A stretch of DNA of 64,000 bases from Oceanococcus sp. HetDA_MAG_MS8 (lineage in GTDB: Bacteria > Pseudomonadota > Gammaproteobacteria > Nevskiales > Oceanococcaceae): contig JAHCMK010000008.1 of the NCBI GenBank assembly GCA_019192445.1, positions 1-64,000 of the forward strand, written 5' to 3'. The notes beneath the pieces are model-generated. The model ran no database searches. It was not told where the DNA came from and saw only the letters and a list, made by a program, of their open reading frames with translations. The translations under genes and the position numbers were made by a program. Shown here one piece after another: positions 43,334-54,665 of this stretch (the first letter of the stretch is position 1; each line of letters begins with the position of its first letter).

Positions 43334-43469
43334 CCCGTGTCCCCTCGAGAATAGTGGAAAGCAATTTGTAGGTAAGGCCGCAACCAAGGCGGCCCGAACA
43401 GGCTTAGCACTATACCCCGACCAGCTTCGCCAGGTCGAAATTCTCGGCGAAGACCGAAGCAGAGGCCGC

Positions 43470-44540
43470 TTAACCCAAGCGGAACGAGCGCAGCCGCCAG
43501 CCAGCGATCAACATCAGCAGGAGAGCCGGCGCGAACGCCGCCACAACAGGCGACCACCGATACACGGCCCCCAAACTCACAGCCGTCTCGTTGACGACGT
43601 AGAAGCCGATGCCAATTAATACACCAATAAATAGGCGCTGGCCGGCGCCGGTGTCACGCAGTGGCCCAAGCACAAAGGGCACGGCCAACAGCATCATCGC
43701 GACCACGCTGAGAGGAGCTGCGAGCTTGCGCCAAAACTCCAATCGCGGGCGATGGGAGTCGAGTTTGTTCCGCTCCAGGTAATCGATATAACGACGTAGA
43801 CCCGGCAGGGAGAGGGCATCGGCCTGGAGCAAGAAGAGTCGCAAAACCTCGGGCTCGAACTGCAAACTAAGATCACGCAGCGACTGTTGGCGTCGATCCA
43901 GGCTGCCCTGGCCCACATGGTCCTTTTGCCATGCCTGCCCCTGCCATTGACCATCAACAAAGTCAGCCCGGCTGATGGTTTCTACCCCTAACAGGCGGTC
44001 ACCTCTAGCGCTCATTTCAAAGATGCGTAGCTGCTCCAATTGGGTGGGACTGTGGACCTCAGCCACGTGAACAAACCGTGTTCCCTCGCGCAGCCAAAGC
44101 TCCGGTACGGATTGGTTACGTTCTGTCGCCCCATGCTTCACCGCTGCCGCCGCCGTTTTCGCCCAGGGAACGGCGCGATCCCCTAAGAGTAATGCGGCAC
44201 TTCCCAGCAGCAGCCCCACCACGGCCACCGATAGCGCCATACGCCATACCGGCATGCCTGCTGCCTGCATGACAACCAACTCTCCAGCAGCAGCCAAACC
44301 GCCGAGGCCCAAAATTGCACCGAGCAGCACCATGATGGGAAACATCTCGAAGGCCAGCTCCGGCAACTTATACAACGTGAGAAGCATGGCAGCATCAGCT
44401 CCGCGGTCGTGTCGCCGCGCCCAATCTAGCTCTTCCACAAAGCTCACAAAACCGACCAGTGCCAACAGCACCATGGCTGTGGCCAATGTCGCTGTCAGGA
44501 CCGCAACGGCCAGATGCCTGTCGAGTAGCGACAATCTCAT
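43470..44540 (-). CDS. lptG: LPS export ABC permease LptG
   Basis: Inner-membrane permease of the LptB2FGC transporter that extracts lipopolysaccharide. The 356-residue protein shows membrane segments in the first 110 residues, a periplasmic beta-jellyroll (about 125-255: ELWLREGTRFVHVAEVHSP and following), then further membrane segments from about 275 on, the usual LptF/LptG layout. FWRKLAAPLSVVAMMLLAVPF is the conserved cytoplasm-side segment near the C-terminus. The ATG at 44540 overlaps the lptF stop by four bases. Upstream frame extension to 44861 lies inside lptF. Confidence 0.93.
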   Translation of the reverse strand: MRLSLLDRHLAVAVLTATLATAMVLLALVGFVSFVEELDWARRHDRGADAAMLLTLYKLPELAFEMFPIMVLLGAILGLGGLAAAGELVVMQAAGMPVWRMALSVAVVGLLLGSAALLLGDRAVPWAKTAAAAVKHGATERNQSVPELWLREGTRFVHVAEVHSPTQLEQLRIFEMSARGDRLLGVETISRADFVDGQWQGQAWQKDHVGQGSLDRRQQSLRDLSLQFEPEVLRLFLLQADALSLPGLRRYIDYLERNKLDSHRPRLEFWRKLAAPLSVVAMMLLAVPFVLGPLRDTGAGQRLFIGVLIGIGFYVVNETAVSLGAVYRWSPVVAAFAPALLLMLIAGWRLRSFRLG

Positions 44541-45625
44541 AGCAAGCCCCGCCGCAGGCGCTGGCGATAGCGGCCTGCGCGCAGCCACATAGCGCAGCCG
44601 ACAGCCGCGACGATGGCATGGACCCACCACAGTCCAAAGCTCGACGGCAGCTGTCCCGCCTCCAGCCACGCTTGACCCACACCAAGAGTATTGAAGTAAA
44701 TGATGAAGCCCAGTATTCCCCAGCCCAGCCGCCCATAACGCCCCCCACGACTGGAGGTGCGCGCCAGCGGCACGGCAAGGAGCACCAAAAGCCAGGTCGA
44801 CAGTGGCGTCGCCAAGCGCCAGTGCAGCTCCGCACGATCTTCTGGCTGAGCGCTGTGCCATAACTCCAGTGATGGCTTCAGTGAGGTCTTGGATAAGCTG
44901 TAAACAAACGCGGGCGGCATGATCGATACGCCATGCCGTGCGAAATCCATCATACGAATGTCCCCGCGTATGGCGTCGCGCTCGAATCGACTACCCTGCT
45001 GCAATAAAAGCTGGTAGCGGCCTTGCTCATCGGTACTCAGCGCCCCCTCGCGGGCCAACACGATGCTGTCTCCGGCGCTATCCCGCACCTGGGCAAATAC
45101 TTGCTTGAGGCGTCCGTCATCGTCGGCATAATCCTCAATATAGAGGGTGCCTCGCCCGTCCGGCAGGGTGCGAAAACGGCCGGGCTCTAGCAGGCCAAAG
45201 GTCATTCGACTGGCTGCCTCTTTCACCAAAAAGTCGGCCGTTCTCCCAGCCAAAGGACTCCACCACAGGCTTAGCAGGGCACCGAGAAGGGCGAGCATCA
45301 AGCCGAGGCGCAAGAATGGACGGTACAGTCCGCCCAAACCCAAACCTCCGGCCTGCATCGCTGCCACCTCGTTGTCTTGGTAGAGCTTGCCTAAAGTGAG
45401 CATCACGCTGATCAGCAAGGACACCGGAATCAAAATGGTGAGGTAACGCAGGCTGGATAACCCGACCAACACCAAGAGCAGCGAGGGATCAATATTGCCC
45501 TTCGCCGCTTCGCTCAGGAATCGCGCCAAACGCGTCGCCAACATGATGGCAAGCAGCACGATGGTCACCGCCACCCAAGTGCGCGCAGCTTCGCGAAACA
45601 AATACCGCTGCAGCAATGCGTTCAT
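44537..45625 (-). CDS. lptF: LPS export ABC permease LptF
   Basis: Partner permease of LptG, 362 residues with the same layout: N-terminal membrane segments, periplasmic jellyroll (about 135-265: GRGTLYIEDYADDDGRLKQ and following), C-terminal membrane segments. LHWRLATPLSTWLLVLLAVPLARTSSRGGRYG is the conserved loop region and is split here for length: the first part runs to VLLAVPL, the second from ARTS. FYR-type N-terminus MNALLQRYLFREAARTW matches the family. The gene is divergent from pepA across 117 bp, the usual gammaproteobacterial arrangement. Confidence 0.93.
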   Translation of the reverse strand: MNALLQRYLFREAARTWVAVTIVLLAIMLATRLARFLSEAAKGNIDPSLLLVLVGLSSLRYLTILIPVSLLISVMLTLGKLYQDNEVAAMQAGGLGLGGLYRPFLRLGLMLALLGALLSLWWSPLAGRTADFLVKEAASRMTFGLLEPGRFRTLPDGRGTLYIEDYADDDGRLKQVFAQVRDSAGDSIVLAREGALSTDEQGRYQLLLQQGSRFERDAIRGDIRMMDFARHGVSIMPPAFVYSLSKTSLKPSLELWHSAQPEDRAELHWRLATPLSTWLLVLLAVPLARTSSRGGRYGRLGWGILGFIIYFNTLGVGQAWLEAGQLPSSFGLWWVHAIVAAVGCAMWLRAGRYRQRLRRGLL

Positions 45626-45742
45626 ACACCGCTCCTACAGCGAGGCCGAGCATTGGTCGACCGCGGCAAACCTTGTATCCTGACGGGCTGATTCAATGTG
45701 CTGGATAAACCCGTGCAAAGCGGGTTGGAGAAGAGAACCACT

Positions 45743-47215
45743 ATGAAGTATGCCTTGCTCAGTCAACTCGATGCCCTGGCCGCCAACGACACCCTGGTTT
45801 TGGGAGTGGTCGGCAAGCAGCCTGCGCTGGCTGATCACCTACCGCCCGCCATCGTCGACGCCGCAAAATCAGCCATTGCCGCGGGCGACGCCAAGTCCAA
45901 GCCAGGACAGCTGTGCACCATGATGCTGCCACCCGACGTCGGCCCAGGCCGTCTCATCTTGGTGGGGCTTGGCGACAAGGCGGACGACATCGACGCCAGG
46001 GATAAAGCCATTCGCGCCACCACCAAAGCGGCGCTGAGCTTGGGCAACAAGCGTCTTGTCATTAGCTTGAGTGCCCTGCCACTCGACGTCGACGCCGCCA
46101 CCAGTCTGCGCCGCGCTATCAGCAGCGCTGGCCAAAGTTGTTACCGCTTCACCGAATGCAAAAGCGAGAAGGCCGACAAGCGCGCCCTCACCAGCCTCGC
46201 CTTTCTGAGCCCTGCTGATTTACCAGCCGCCCAAGCGCGCACGGCGCTGCAACAAGGTCAAGCTGTGGTCAATGGACTGGCGCTGGCCTGCGACCTCGGC
46301 AACCGTCCGGGCAACTGGTGCACCCCCACGGATCTCGCCAACACGGCCAAAGAGATGGCCAGCGAATACAAGGGGCTGAAATTCAAAGCCCTGGGTGAAG
46401 CTGAGATGGCTGAGCTGGGTATGGGCGCCCTGTTATCAGTGTCTCGCGGCAGCCGCGAGGAGGCCAAACTCATTGTTTTGGAGTGGAATGGCGGAAAGAA
46501 AGGGGAAAAGCCGGTGGCCCTGGTGGGCAAAGGCCTCACCTTCGATGCTGGCGGCATTAGCCTGAAACCCGCTGCCAAAATGGAAGAAATGAAGTTCGAC
46601 ATGATGGGCGGCGGCACCGTGCTGGGCACGATGCGCGCGGTGGCTGAAATGAAGCTGCCGCTGAATATCGTCGCCGTTGTGCCCTCCTCGGAAAACTTAC
46701 CCGACGGCGCGGCCAACAAACCCGGCGATATCGTCACGAGCATGTCCGGGCAAACTATTGAGGTCATCAATACCGATGCCGAAGGCCGTTTGATCCTCTG
46801 CGATGCCCTGACTTGGGTGCAGCAAGAGTACAAACCCAGCACCATCGTCGACTTGGCCACCTTGACGGGCGCCTGCGTCGTCGCCCTAGGCGATAAGGCC
46901 GCTGGTGTGTTTGCTAACGACCAAGCCCTTGCTGATGCCTTGCTGGCCGCCGGCGAAACCGCGGGAGATCGCGGCTGGCAACTTCCCTTGTGGGAGGACT
47001 ACCAAGAGCAGCTCAAGAGCCCGGTAGCAGATATGCAAAATGTTGGCGGCCCTGGCGGCGGCGCCATCACCGCTGCGAGCTTCCTGCACCGCTTTACGCG
47101 CAAGTCCACCTGGGCGCACATCGATATTGCCGGGGTTGCCTGGAACTCCGACAAGTTGGCCAGCGGGCGTCCTGTGTCGCTGCTGGTGCAATGGCTGTTG
47201 AATCAAACCGCCTAA
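45743..47215 (+). CDS. pepA: Leucyl aminopeptidase (PepA)
   Basis: Cytosolic M17 dizinc aminopeptidase of 490 residues, which also binds DNA in E. coli. The catalytic domain has GKGLTFDAGGISLKP (metal-binding lysine and aspartate) and NTDAEGRLILCDALTW, the family signature. The N-terminal domain is Ala-rich, starting MKYALLSQLDALAANDT. The start at 45743 has GGAGAAGAGA upstream; an in-frame ATG at 45698 is less likely. holC follows after 23 bp. Confidence 0.95.
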   Translation: MKYALLSQLDALAANDTLVLGVVGKQPALADHLPPAIVDAAKSAIAAGDAKSKPGQLCTMMLPPDVGPGRLILVGLGDKADDIDARDKAIRATTKAALSLGNKRLVISLSALPLDVDAATSLRRAISSAGQSCYRFTECKSEKADKRALTSLAFLSPADLPAAQARTALQQGQAVVNGLALACDLGNRPGNWCTPTDLANTAKEMASEYKGLKFKALGEAEMAELGMGALLSVSRGSREEAKLIVLEWNGGKKGEKPVALVGKGLTFDAGGISLKPAAKMEEMKFDMMGGGTVLGTMRAVAEMKLPLNIVAVVPSSENLPDGAANKPGDIVTSMSGQTIEVINTDAEGRLILCDALTWVQQEYKPSTIVDLATLTGACVVALGDKAAGVFANDQALADALLAAGETAGDRGWQLPLWEDYQEQLKSPVADMQNVGGPGGGAITAASFLHRFTRKSTWAHIDIAGVAWNSDKLASGRPVSLLVQWLLNQTA

Positions 47216-47238
47216 GCCAACAACGACTGAAGTCAGCA

Positions 47239-47684
47239 GTGACACGCATCACATTTTATGTGCACGAACAGGCGGCAGACACCGAGCTTTGGATCTGCCG
47301 CCTGCTCGATAAAATTCAGCGGCAAGGGCAACAATGCACAGTCTGGGCACCGGACACAGCCGCGTTAGATAGCCTGGATCGACGCCTATGGACCTACTCT
47401 CAGGGTAGTTTTGTGGCGCACGAACAAGAGCGACAATCGGTCGGCGATGCCCCCATCATTCTGTGCTCGGCAGAACCGCTCAATCCTCAGCGGCAAACCG
47501 TGTTGATCTGGGCCGCAGCGGAGTACTCCGAGCCACCCGCCTTCTTTGCTAGCTTTCAGCGGTGTTTGGAGATCGTGGCCGGTGAAGAGCAGCTCAAGCA
47601 AGCGGCCCGAGAACGTTATAAGTTCTATCGCGACCGCGGCTATGAGCTGGAGACGCATAACATCACGCCAGCTCAGATCAGCGA

Positions 47685-47688
<4 letters not shown>
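47239..47688 (+). CDS. holC: DNA polymerase III chi subunit
   Basis: Clamp-loader accessory subunit (149 residues) that links the polymerase III holoenzyme to single-strand-binding protein. It begins with RITFYVHEQAADTELWICRLLDK, split at about residue 20, whose ITFY strand and cysteine-containing helix are typical, and has GQQCTVWAPD, LDRRLWTYSQGSFVAHE and AAAEYSEPPAFFASFQR. GTG at 47239 is the start; the ATG upstream lies inside pepA. valS usually follows holC but is absent here; instead cysG converges and overlaps by four bases. Confidence 0.9.
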
Positions 47689-50212
<2,524 letters not shown>

Positions 50213-50381
50213 GCATCTGCCAGCCTAAGCCACCGCCTCGCTGGGCAAATCAAGTGCAGCAGATGACGCGAAGGCAGCGCACAAACGAGTGCCTCACTTG
50301 AAGCCAGCCCCCGCAGCACCTATGCTTCGCGGCCTTCATTCACATGCGGTCATTGGTAGCGATCGCCACTGTCTGGACACC

Positions 50382-52271
50382 ATGATCACCATTACCCTCC
50401 CTGACGGCTCCGAACGACAATTCCAAGCCCCGGTCACTATTGCCGATATTGCGGCCGACATTGGCCCAGGCTTGGCCAAGGCCGCCCTCGCCGGCCGTAT
50501 CGACGGCCGCTTAGTCGACCTCAGTACCCCCATCCACAAAGATAGCGCTGTGGCTATCGTGACCGGACGCGACCCCGAGGGGTTGGAGGTCATTCGCCAC
50601 TCCACAGCGCACCTGCTTGCGCATGCCGTGAAGCAGCTTTATCCGCAGACCCAGGTCACGATCGGTCCGGTGATCGACGATGGCTTTTATTACGACTTCG
50701 CCGCCGAGAAGCCCTTCACGCCCGAAGACCTGAGCGCCATCGAAACGCGGATGCAGGAATTGGCCAGCGCCGACCATGGCGTACAACGTGAAGTGATGCC
50801 ACGCGCGGAGGCTGTGGATTACTTCCGCAACATGGGCGAAGAGTTCAAAGCCCAAATCATTGCGGATATTCCGACCGACGAGGACATCAGCCTTTACCGG
50901 CAGGCCGATTTTGTGGACCTTTGCCGAGGCCCCCATGTTCCCAGCACCGGGAAGCTGGGTGCGTTTAAGCTCACCAAAGTTGCCGGTGCTTACTGGCGTG
51001 GCAACACCGACAATCAGCAGCTACAGCGGATTTATGGCACCGCCTGGCCGGATAAGAAACAACTCAAGGCCTACCTCAAACGCCTTGAAGAGGCCTCCAA
51101 ACGCGATCATCGGGTTTTAGGCAAACGTCTGGACTTCTTCCACTTTCAAGAAGAAGCACCCGGAATGGTGTTCTGGCATGACCATGGCTGGCGTATTTAC
51201 CGGGTGATCGAAGACTTTATTCGAGACCGACTGGATAAAGCCGGCTATCAAGAAGTGCGTACGCCACAGATCATCGATAAGGTCTTGTGGGAACGCTCTG
51301 GGCATATGGATAAATATGCCGAGCACATGTTCTTAACCCAGTCAGAGGACCGCACTTACGCGGTCAAACCGATGAACTGCCCGGCGCATGTGCAAATTTT
51401 CAATCAGGGGCTCAAAAGCTATCGTGACCTGCCCTTGCGCATGGCCGAGTTTGGTTGCTGTCACCGCAATGAGTTCTCCGGAGCCCTGCATGGGTTGATG
51501 CGGGTCCGCGGATTTACTCAGGACGACGCCCATATTTTTTGCACCCGCGAGCAAATCGCGGAAGAAGTCACGGCTCTACTCAAACTGACCTTCGAGGTGT
51601 ACGAGCAGTTTGGTTTCGAAGACGTCACCCTGGCCTTATCCACGCGCCCTGAAATGCGTGTTGGCGAAGAAAGCCTCTGGGATGAGGCCGAAGCGGCCCT
51701 GGAGCATTGCCTCAAAGACAGCGGTCACGACTACGTACTGCAACCTGGTGAAGGAGCTTTCTACGGCCCGAAGATTGAATTCACTCTGCATGACTGCTTG
51801 GGCCGTGCTTGGCAGTGTGGAACTGTGCAACTGGACTTCTCCATGCCACAGCGCTTGGCTGCGCAATATGTGGACGCGAATGGCGAGCGCAAAGTGCCGG
51901 TGATGATTCACCGCGCCATCCTGGGGTCCTTGGAGCGCTTCATCGGCATTTTGATTGAACAACATGCCGGAGCCCTGCCCACATGGTTGGCACCGGTCCA
52001 AATCGTGGTTGCTAGCATTACCAACCGAGTCGATGAACAGGCTCAAAAGGTCGTGGAACAATTGCGCGAAGCTGGCTTGCGGGCAGAGGCAGACTTGAGG
52101 AACGAGAAGATAAACCTTAAAATCCGCGAGCTTTCGATGGCCAAGGTCCCCTTGGTGGCGGTTATTGGCGATCGAGAAGCTGAAAACAACACCGTGGCTG
52201 TGCGTGCACGCGATGGATCCAACCTTGGAGTGATGACGGTTCCCGACCTCATCGCCCACGTTCGCTCCTGA
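50382..52271 (+). CDS. thrS: Threonyl-tRNA synthetase
   Basis: Class II aminoacyl-tRNA synthetase of 629 residues. It has a TGS domain at the N-terminus ([16 protein letters not shown]), the editing-domain motif [16 protein letters not shown], the catalytic core with [10 protein letters not shown] and [17 protein letters not shown], and a C-terminal anticodon-binding domain ([17 protein letters not shown]). Zinc ligands of the core are in place. The ATG at 50382 gives the canonical start; the upstream in-frame ATG is not supported by homology. It heads the conserved thrS-infC-rpmI-rplT-pheST cluster. No autoregulatory operator structure was identified by eye. Confidence 0.96.
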   Translation: MITITLPDGSERQFQAPVTIADIAADIGPGLAKAALAGRIDGRLVDLSTPIHKDSAVAIVTGRDPEGLEVIRHSTAHLLAHAVKQLYPQTQVTIGPVIDDGFYYDFAAEKPFTPEDLSAIETRMQELASADHGVQREVMPRAEAVDYFRNMGEEFKAQIIADIPTDEDISLYRQADFVDLCRGPHVPSTGKLGAFKLTKVAGAYWRGNTDNQQLQRIYGTAWPDKKQLKAYLKRLEEASKRDHRVLGKRLDFFHFQEEAPGMVFWHDHGWRIYRVIEDFIRDRLDKAGYQEVRTPQIIDKVLWERSGHMDKYAEHMFLTQSEDRTYAVKPMNCPAHVQIFNQGLKSYRDLPLRMAEFGCCHRNEFSGALHGLMRVRGFTQDDAHIFCTREQIAEEVTALLKLTFEVYEQFGFEDVTLALSTRPEMRVGEESLWDEAEAALEHCLKDSGHDYVLQPGEGAFYGPKIEFTLHDCLGRAWQCGTVQLDFSMPQRLAAQYVDANGERKVPVMIHRAILGSLERFIGILIEQHAGALPTWLAPVQIVVASITNRVDEQAQKVVEQLREAGLRAEADLRNEKINLKIRELSMAKVPLVAVIGDREAENNTVAVRARDGSNLGVMTVPDLIAHVRS

Positions 52272-52318
52272 GCATGGCGTGATGGCCGTCTTTTTGTTGG
52301 GCTGAAGGAAGTACCAGG

Positions 52319-52837
52319 ATTAGCAAGGACAAGGAAACTCGCCGTAATGACGAGATTACCGCACGTGAAGTGCGGGTGATCGACAGCGAAGGAGAACAGC
52401 TCGGCGTCATGCCGACCTTCAAAGCTATCGAAGCCGCTCGCGACGCGGGCATGGATCTCGTGGAAGTCTCGCCGCAAGCGCGACCGCCGGTGTGCAAAAT
52501 GATGGATTACGGCAAGTTCGTATTCCAAAAGAACAAGGCACAGCAGGCCGCCAAGCGCAAACAAAAGCAGACTCAGCTCAAGGAAATTAAATTCCGGCCG
52601 AATACCGAGCAAGGTGACTATGACACCAAGATGCGGCGGCTAGTGGAGTTTCTTGAGGAAGGCGACAAAATCAAAGTCACCCTACGTTTTCGTGGGCGGG
52701 AAATGGCGCATCAGCAACGCGGAATGGAGTTGCTCATGCGTGTTCGCGATGATTTGTCCGAGCTTGCTCAGGTCGAGCAGATGCCCAAACTGGAAGGCCG
52801 CCAAATGATCATGGTGATGGCCCCTAAGAAGAAGTAA
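52319..52837 (+). CDS. infC: Translation initiation factor IF-3, AUU start
   Basis: IF-3 prevents premature subunit joining and checks start codons. The 172-residue protein reads [19 protein letters not shown], then [20 protein letters not shown], with [19 protein letters not shown], and [18 protein letters not shown] in the second domain; all are conserved. No ATG or GTG precedes these residues at the right place. An ATT at 52319-52321, preceded by AAGGA at 52305-52309, fits the rare AUU start typical of infC, which IF-3 itself discriminates against (autoregulation). A GTG at 52370 would remove conserved N-terminal residues. Confidence 0.93.
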   Translation: MSKDKETRRNDEITAREVRVIDSEGEQLGVMPTFKAIEAARDAGMDLVEVSPQARPPVCKMMDYGKFVFQKNKAQQAAKRKQKQTQLKEIKFRPNTEQGDYDTKMRRLVEFLEEGDKIKVTLRFRGREMAHQQRGMELLMRVRDDLSELAQVEQMPKLEGRQMIMVMAPKKK

Positions 52838-52856
52838 AACCGGCCTTAACGGTTTT
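52836..52856 (+). terminator. Hairpin between infC and rpmI
   Basis: AAAACCG (52836-52842) pairs with CGGTTTT (52850-52856), immediately after the infC stop codon, followed by ATC rather than more T. It may be a partial terminator or part of the L20 control region that lies here in enterobacteria. Confidence 0.45.
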
Positions 52857-52888
52857 ATCTCATTAAATTCGCCGTAAACGAGTTCACA

Positions 52889-53086
52889 ATGCCTAAGATC
52901 AAAACTAACCGAGGCGCCGCAAAGCGCTTCAAGCGGACCGCTAGTGGCGGTTTCAAACGTTCGCAGTCACATAAGCGTCACATCTTGACCAAGAAGCCAC
53001 GCAAACGCGTGCGCGACCTGAACAAGAATGCAATGGTCGCTAAGTGTGATGTCGAATCGGTCGCCCGGATGCTGCCCTACAGCTAA
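52889..53086 (+). CDS. rpmI: 50S ribosomal protein L35
   Basis: A 65-residue ribosomal protein of the large subunit, standard length. The start [20 protein letters not shown] is the family signature, followed by [14 protein letters not shown]. The gene lies between infC and rplT, as expected, and in E. coli is translationally controlled by L20 through an mRNA structure upstream. Confidence 0.98.
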   Translation: MPKIKTNRGAAKRFKRTASGGFKRSQSHKRHILTKKPRKRVRDLNKNAMVAKCDVESVARMLPYS

Positions 53087-53164
53087 AGGCTGACCTCGGA
53101 CACGCGTCGGCGCGCTGCCATTGCCCGACCGTTCCCTTCCCCCCCAATTTTTTAGGAGTAAAAA

Positions 53165-53524
53165 ATGGCACGAGTAAAACGTGGCGTTACCGCCAAAGCA
53201 AGACATAAGAAGGTTTTAAAAGCGGCTAAGGGTTATTACGGCGCCCGTAGTCGCAGCTATAAAACCGCCCGTCAGGCCGTATTCAAAGCCGGCCAATATG
53301 CTTACCGCGACCGCCGCACCAAAAAGCGTGACTTCCGCAGCCTGTGGATCGTACGTATCAACGCGGCGTCCAAAGCGCAAGGACTGTCCTACAGTCGCTT
53401 CATCGACGGTCTCAAGAAGGCCGGTGTAGAACTGGATCGTAAAGTGTTGGCTGACATCGCCGTACACGACGAAGCCGCTTTTACCAGCCTGGTGGAGCAA
53501 GCCAAGAGCGCCCTGGCTGCTTAA
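53165..53524 (+). CDS. rplT: 50S ribosomal protein L20
   Basis: A 119-residue large-subunit protein that binds 23S rRNA and is an early assembly factor. [19 protein letters not shown] and [18 protein letters not shown] are the conserved N-terminal part; [20 protein letters not shown] is the core. TTTAGGAG lies before the ATG. It ends the infC-rpmI-rplT block, and is followed by palindromes and a terminator. Confidence 0.98.
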   Translation: MARVKRGVTAKARHKKVLKAAKGYYGARSRSYKTARQAVFKAGQYAYRDRRTKKRDFRSLWIVRINAASKAQGLSYSRFIDGLKKAGVELDRKVLADIAVHDEAAFTSLVEQAKSALAA

Positions 53525-53578
53525 GCTCTCGCGCATTCATTATGCGCACCCGGTGCAGTGCACCGGGTCTTCAATTGG

Positions 53579-53611
53579 GCGCAGTCTAGAATCTAGACTG
53601 CGCTTTTTTTT
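53579..53611 (+). terminator. Strong terminator between rplT and pheS
   Basis: GCGCAGTCTAGA (53579-53590) pairs with TCTAGACTGCGC (53592-53603), followed by eight T residues (53604-53611). A separate palindrome without T run lies upstream at 53548-53568. The stem should separate the ribosomal protein transcript from pheST. Confidence 0.9.
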
Positions 53612-53638
53612 GCCCCGAACCTCGGCCCGCAAACGCTC

Positions 53639-54628
53639 ATGAGCACATTGAACCCTGACCTCGCCGTCAGCAAAATCCAGCAGGCAGACACCCTGGATCA
53701 ATTGGAAGACCTGCGTCTGGAGTACCTCGGACGCAAGGGCCTGATCACCCAACAAATGATGGGCCTGAAGGATTTAGCGCCCGACCAGCGCAAACAGCGT
53801 GGCCAAGAGCTCAATCAGGTGAAACAGGCATTACAAAAAGCCTTGGAGCAGCGCAAAGAGCAGCTGGAAACAGCAGCCCTGGAGGCCAGTCTGCGTAGAG
53901 ACGCCGTGGATGTCACGCTGCCTGGACGACGCCAGTTCCAAGGCAGCCTGCACCCCTTGCGTCTTGTGGCGCAGCGCATCGAAGACCTGTTCCGGCAAGC
54001 GGGTTTCAGCGTTGCCGAAGGCCCGGAAATTGAAGACGACTTTCACAATTTTGAGGCGCTGAACTTCCCTGCCGAACATCCGGCACGGGCCATGCATGAC
54101 ACCTTTTGGATGCAAGACCAGCAAGGACTGCTGCGTACGCACACCTCACCGGTGCAAATCCGCGTGCTCAAGCAAGCGCAGCCGCCGGTGCGCATCATCG
54201 CTCCTGGACGCGTGTACCGCTGCGACTCTGATCGCACCCACAGCCCGATGTTTCACCAAATCGAAGGCTTGTTCATTGACCGGGAGGTCAGCTTTGCGGA
54301 CCTGCGACATGACTTACAGACCTTCTTGTCTGCGTTCTTTGAGCGCGAGGTGAATCTCCGACTAAGACCATCCTATTTCCCCTTCACCGAACCCTCAGCC
54401 GAAGTCGACATTGAATTTGCCGGCACCGGAGAATGGATGGAAGTGGCTGGCTGCGGCATGGTTCATCCCAATGTGCTCGCTGCGGCCGGCGTAGACGCGC
54501 AGCAATGGCGGGGCTATGCCTTCGGCTTCGGCATTGATCGTTTGGCCATGTTGTATTACGGAATTCAGGATCTGCGCTTGTTCTTCGATAACGACCAACG
54601 CTTCCTGCGCCAGTTCCCCACCCGCTAA
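53639..54628 (+). CDS. pheS: Phenylalanyl-tRNA synthetase alpha subunit
   Basis: Catalytic subunit (329 residues) of the (alpha-beta)2 enzyme. An N-terminal coiled coil (QQADTLDQLEDLRLEYLGRKG) binds tRNA. The class II core has HPLRLVAQRIEDLF, DDFHNFEALNFPAEHPARAM, DQQGLLRTHTSPVQIR, and the signature GIDRLAMLYYGI close to the C-terminus. Phenylalanine pocket residues are in GRVYRCDSDRTHSPMFHQIE. Separated from pheT by 37 bp in the conserved arrangement. No phenylalanine-rich leader peptide precedes it. Confidence 0.97.
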   Translation: MSTLNPDLAVSKIQQADTLDQLEDLRLEYLGRKGLITQQMMGLKDLAPDQRKQRGQELNQVKQALQKALEQRKEQLETAALEASLRRDAVDVTLPGRRQFQGSLHPLRLVAQRIEDLFRQAGFSVAEGPEIEDDFHNFEALNFPAEHPARAMHDTFWMQDQQGLLRTHTSPVQIRVLKQAQPPVRIIAPGRVYRCDSDRTHSPMFHQIEGLFIDREVSFADLRHDLQTFLSAFFEREVNLRLRPSYFPFTEPSAEVDIEFAGTGEWMEVAGCGMVHPNVLAAAGVDAQQWRGYAFGFGIDRLAMLYYGIQDLRLFFDNDQRFLRQFPTR

Positions 54629-54665
54629 CACGGTTGCTTTTTTTCCTAATTTCGACGAGTCCGCG

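Noticed and set aside
46258-46860. 200-codon minus-strand frame opposite pepA
   Set aside because: It overlaps the highly conserved PepA active-site coding region and is a codon-bias shadow.
53542-53589. Short leader peptide MRTRCSAPGLQLGAV ahead of pheS
   Set aside because: It contains no phenylalanine and lies over palindromes that dictate its sequence; no case for pheM-type attenuation.
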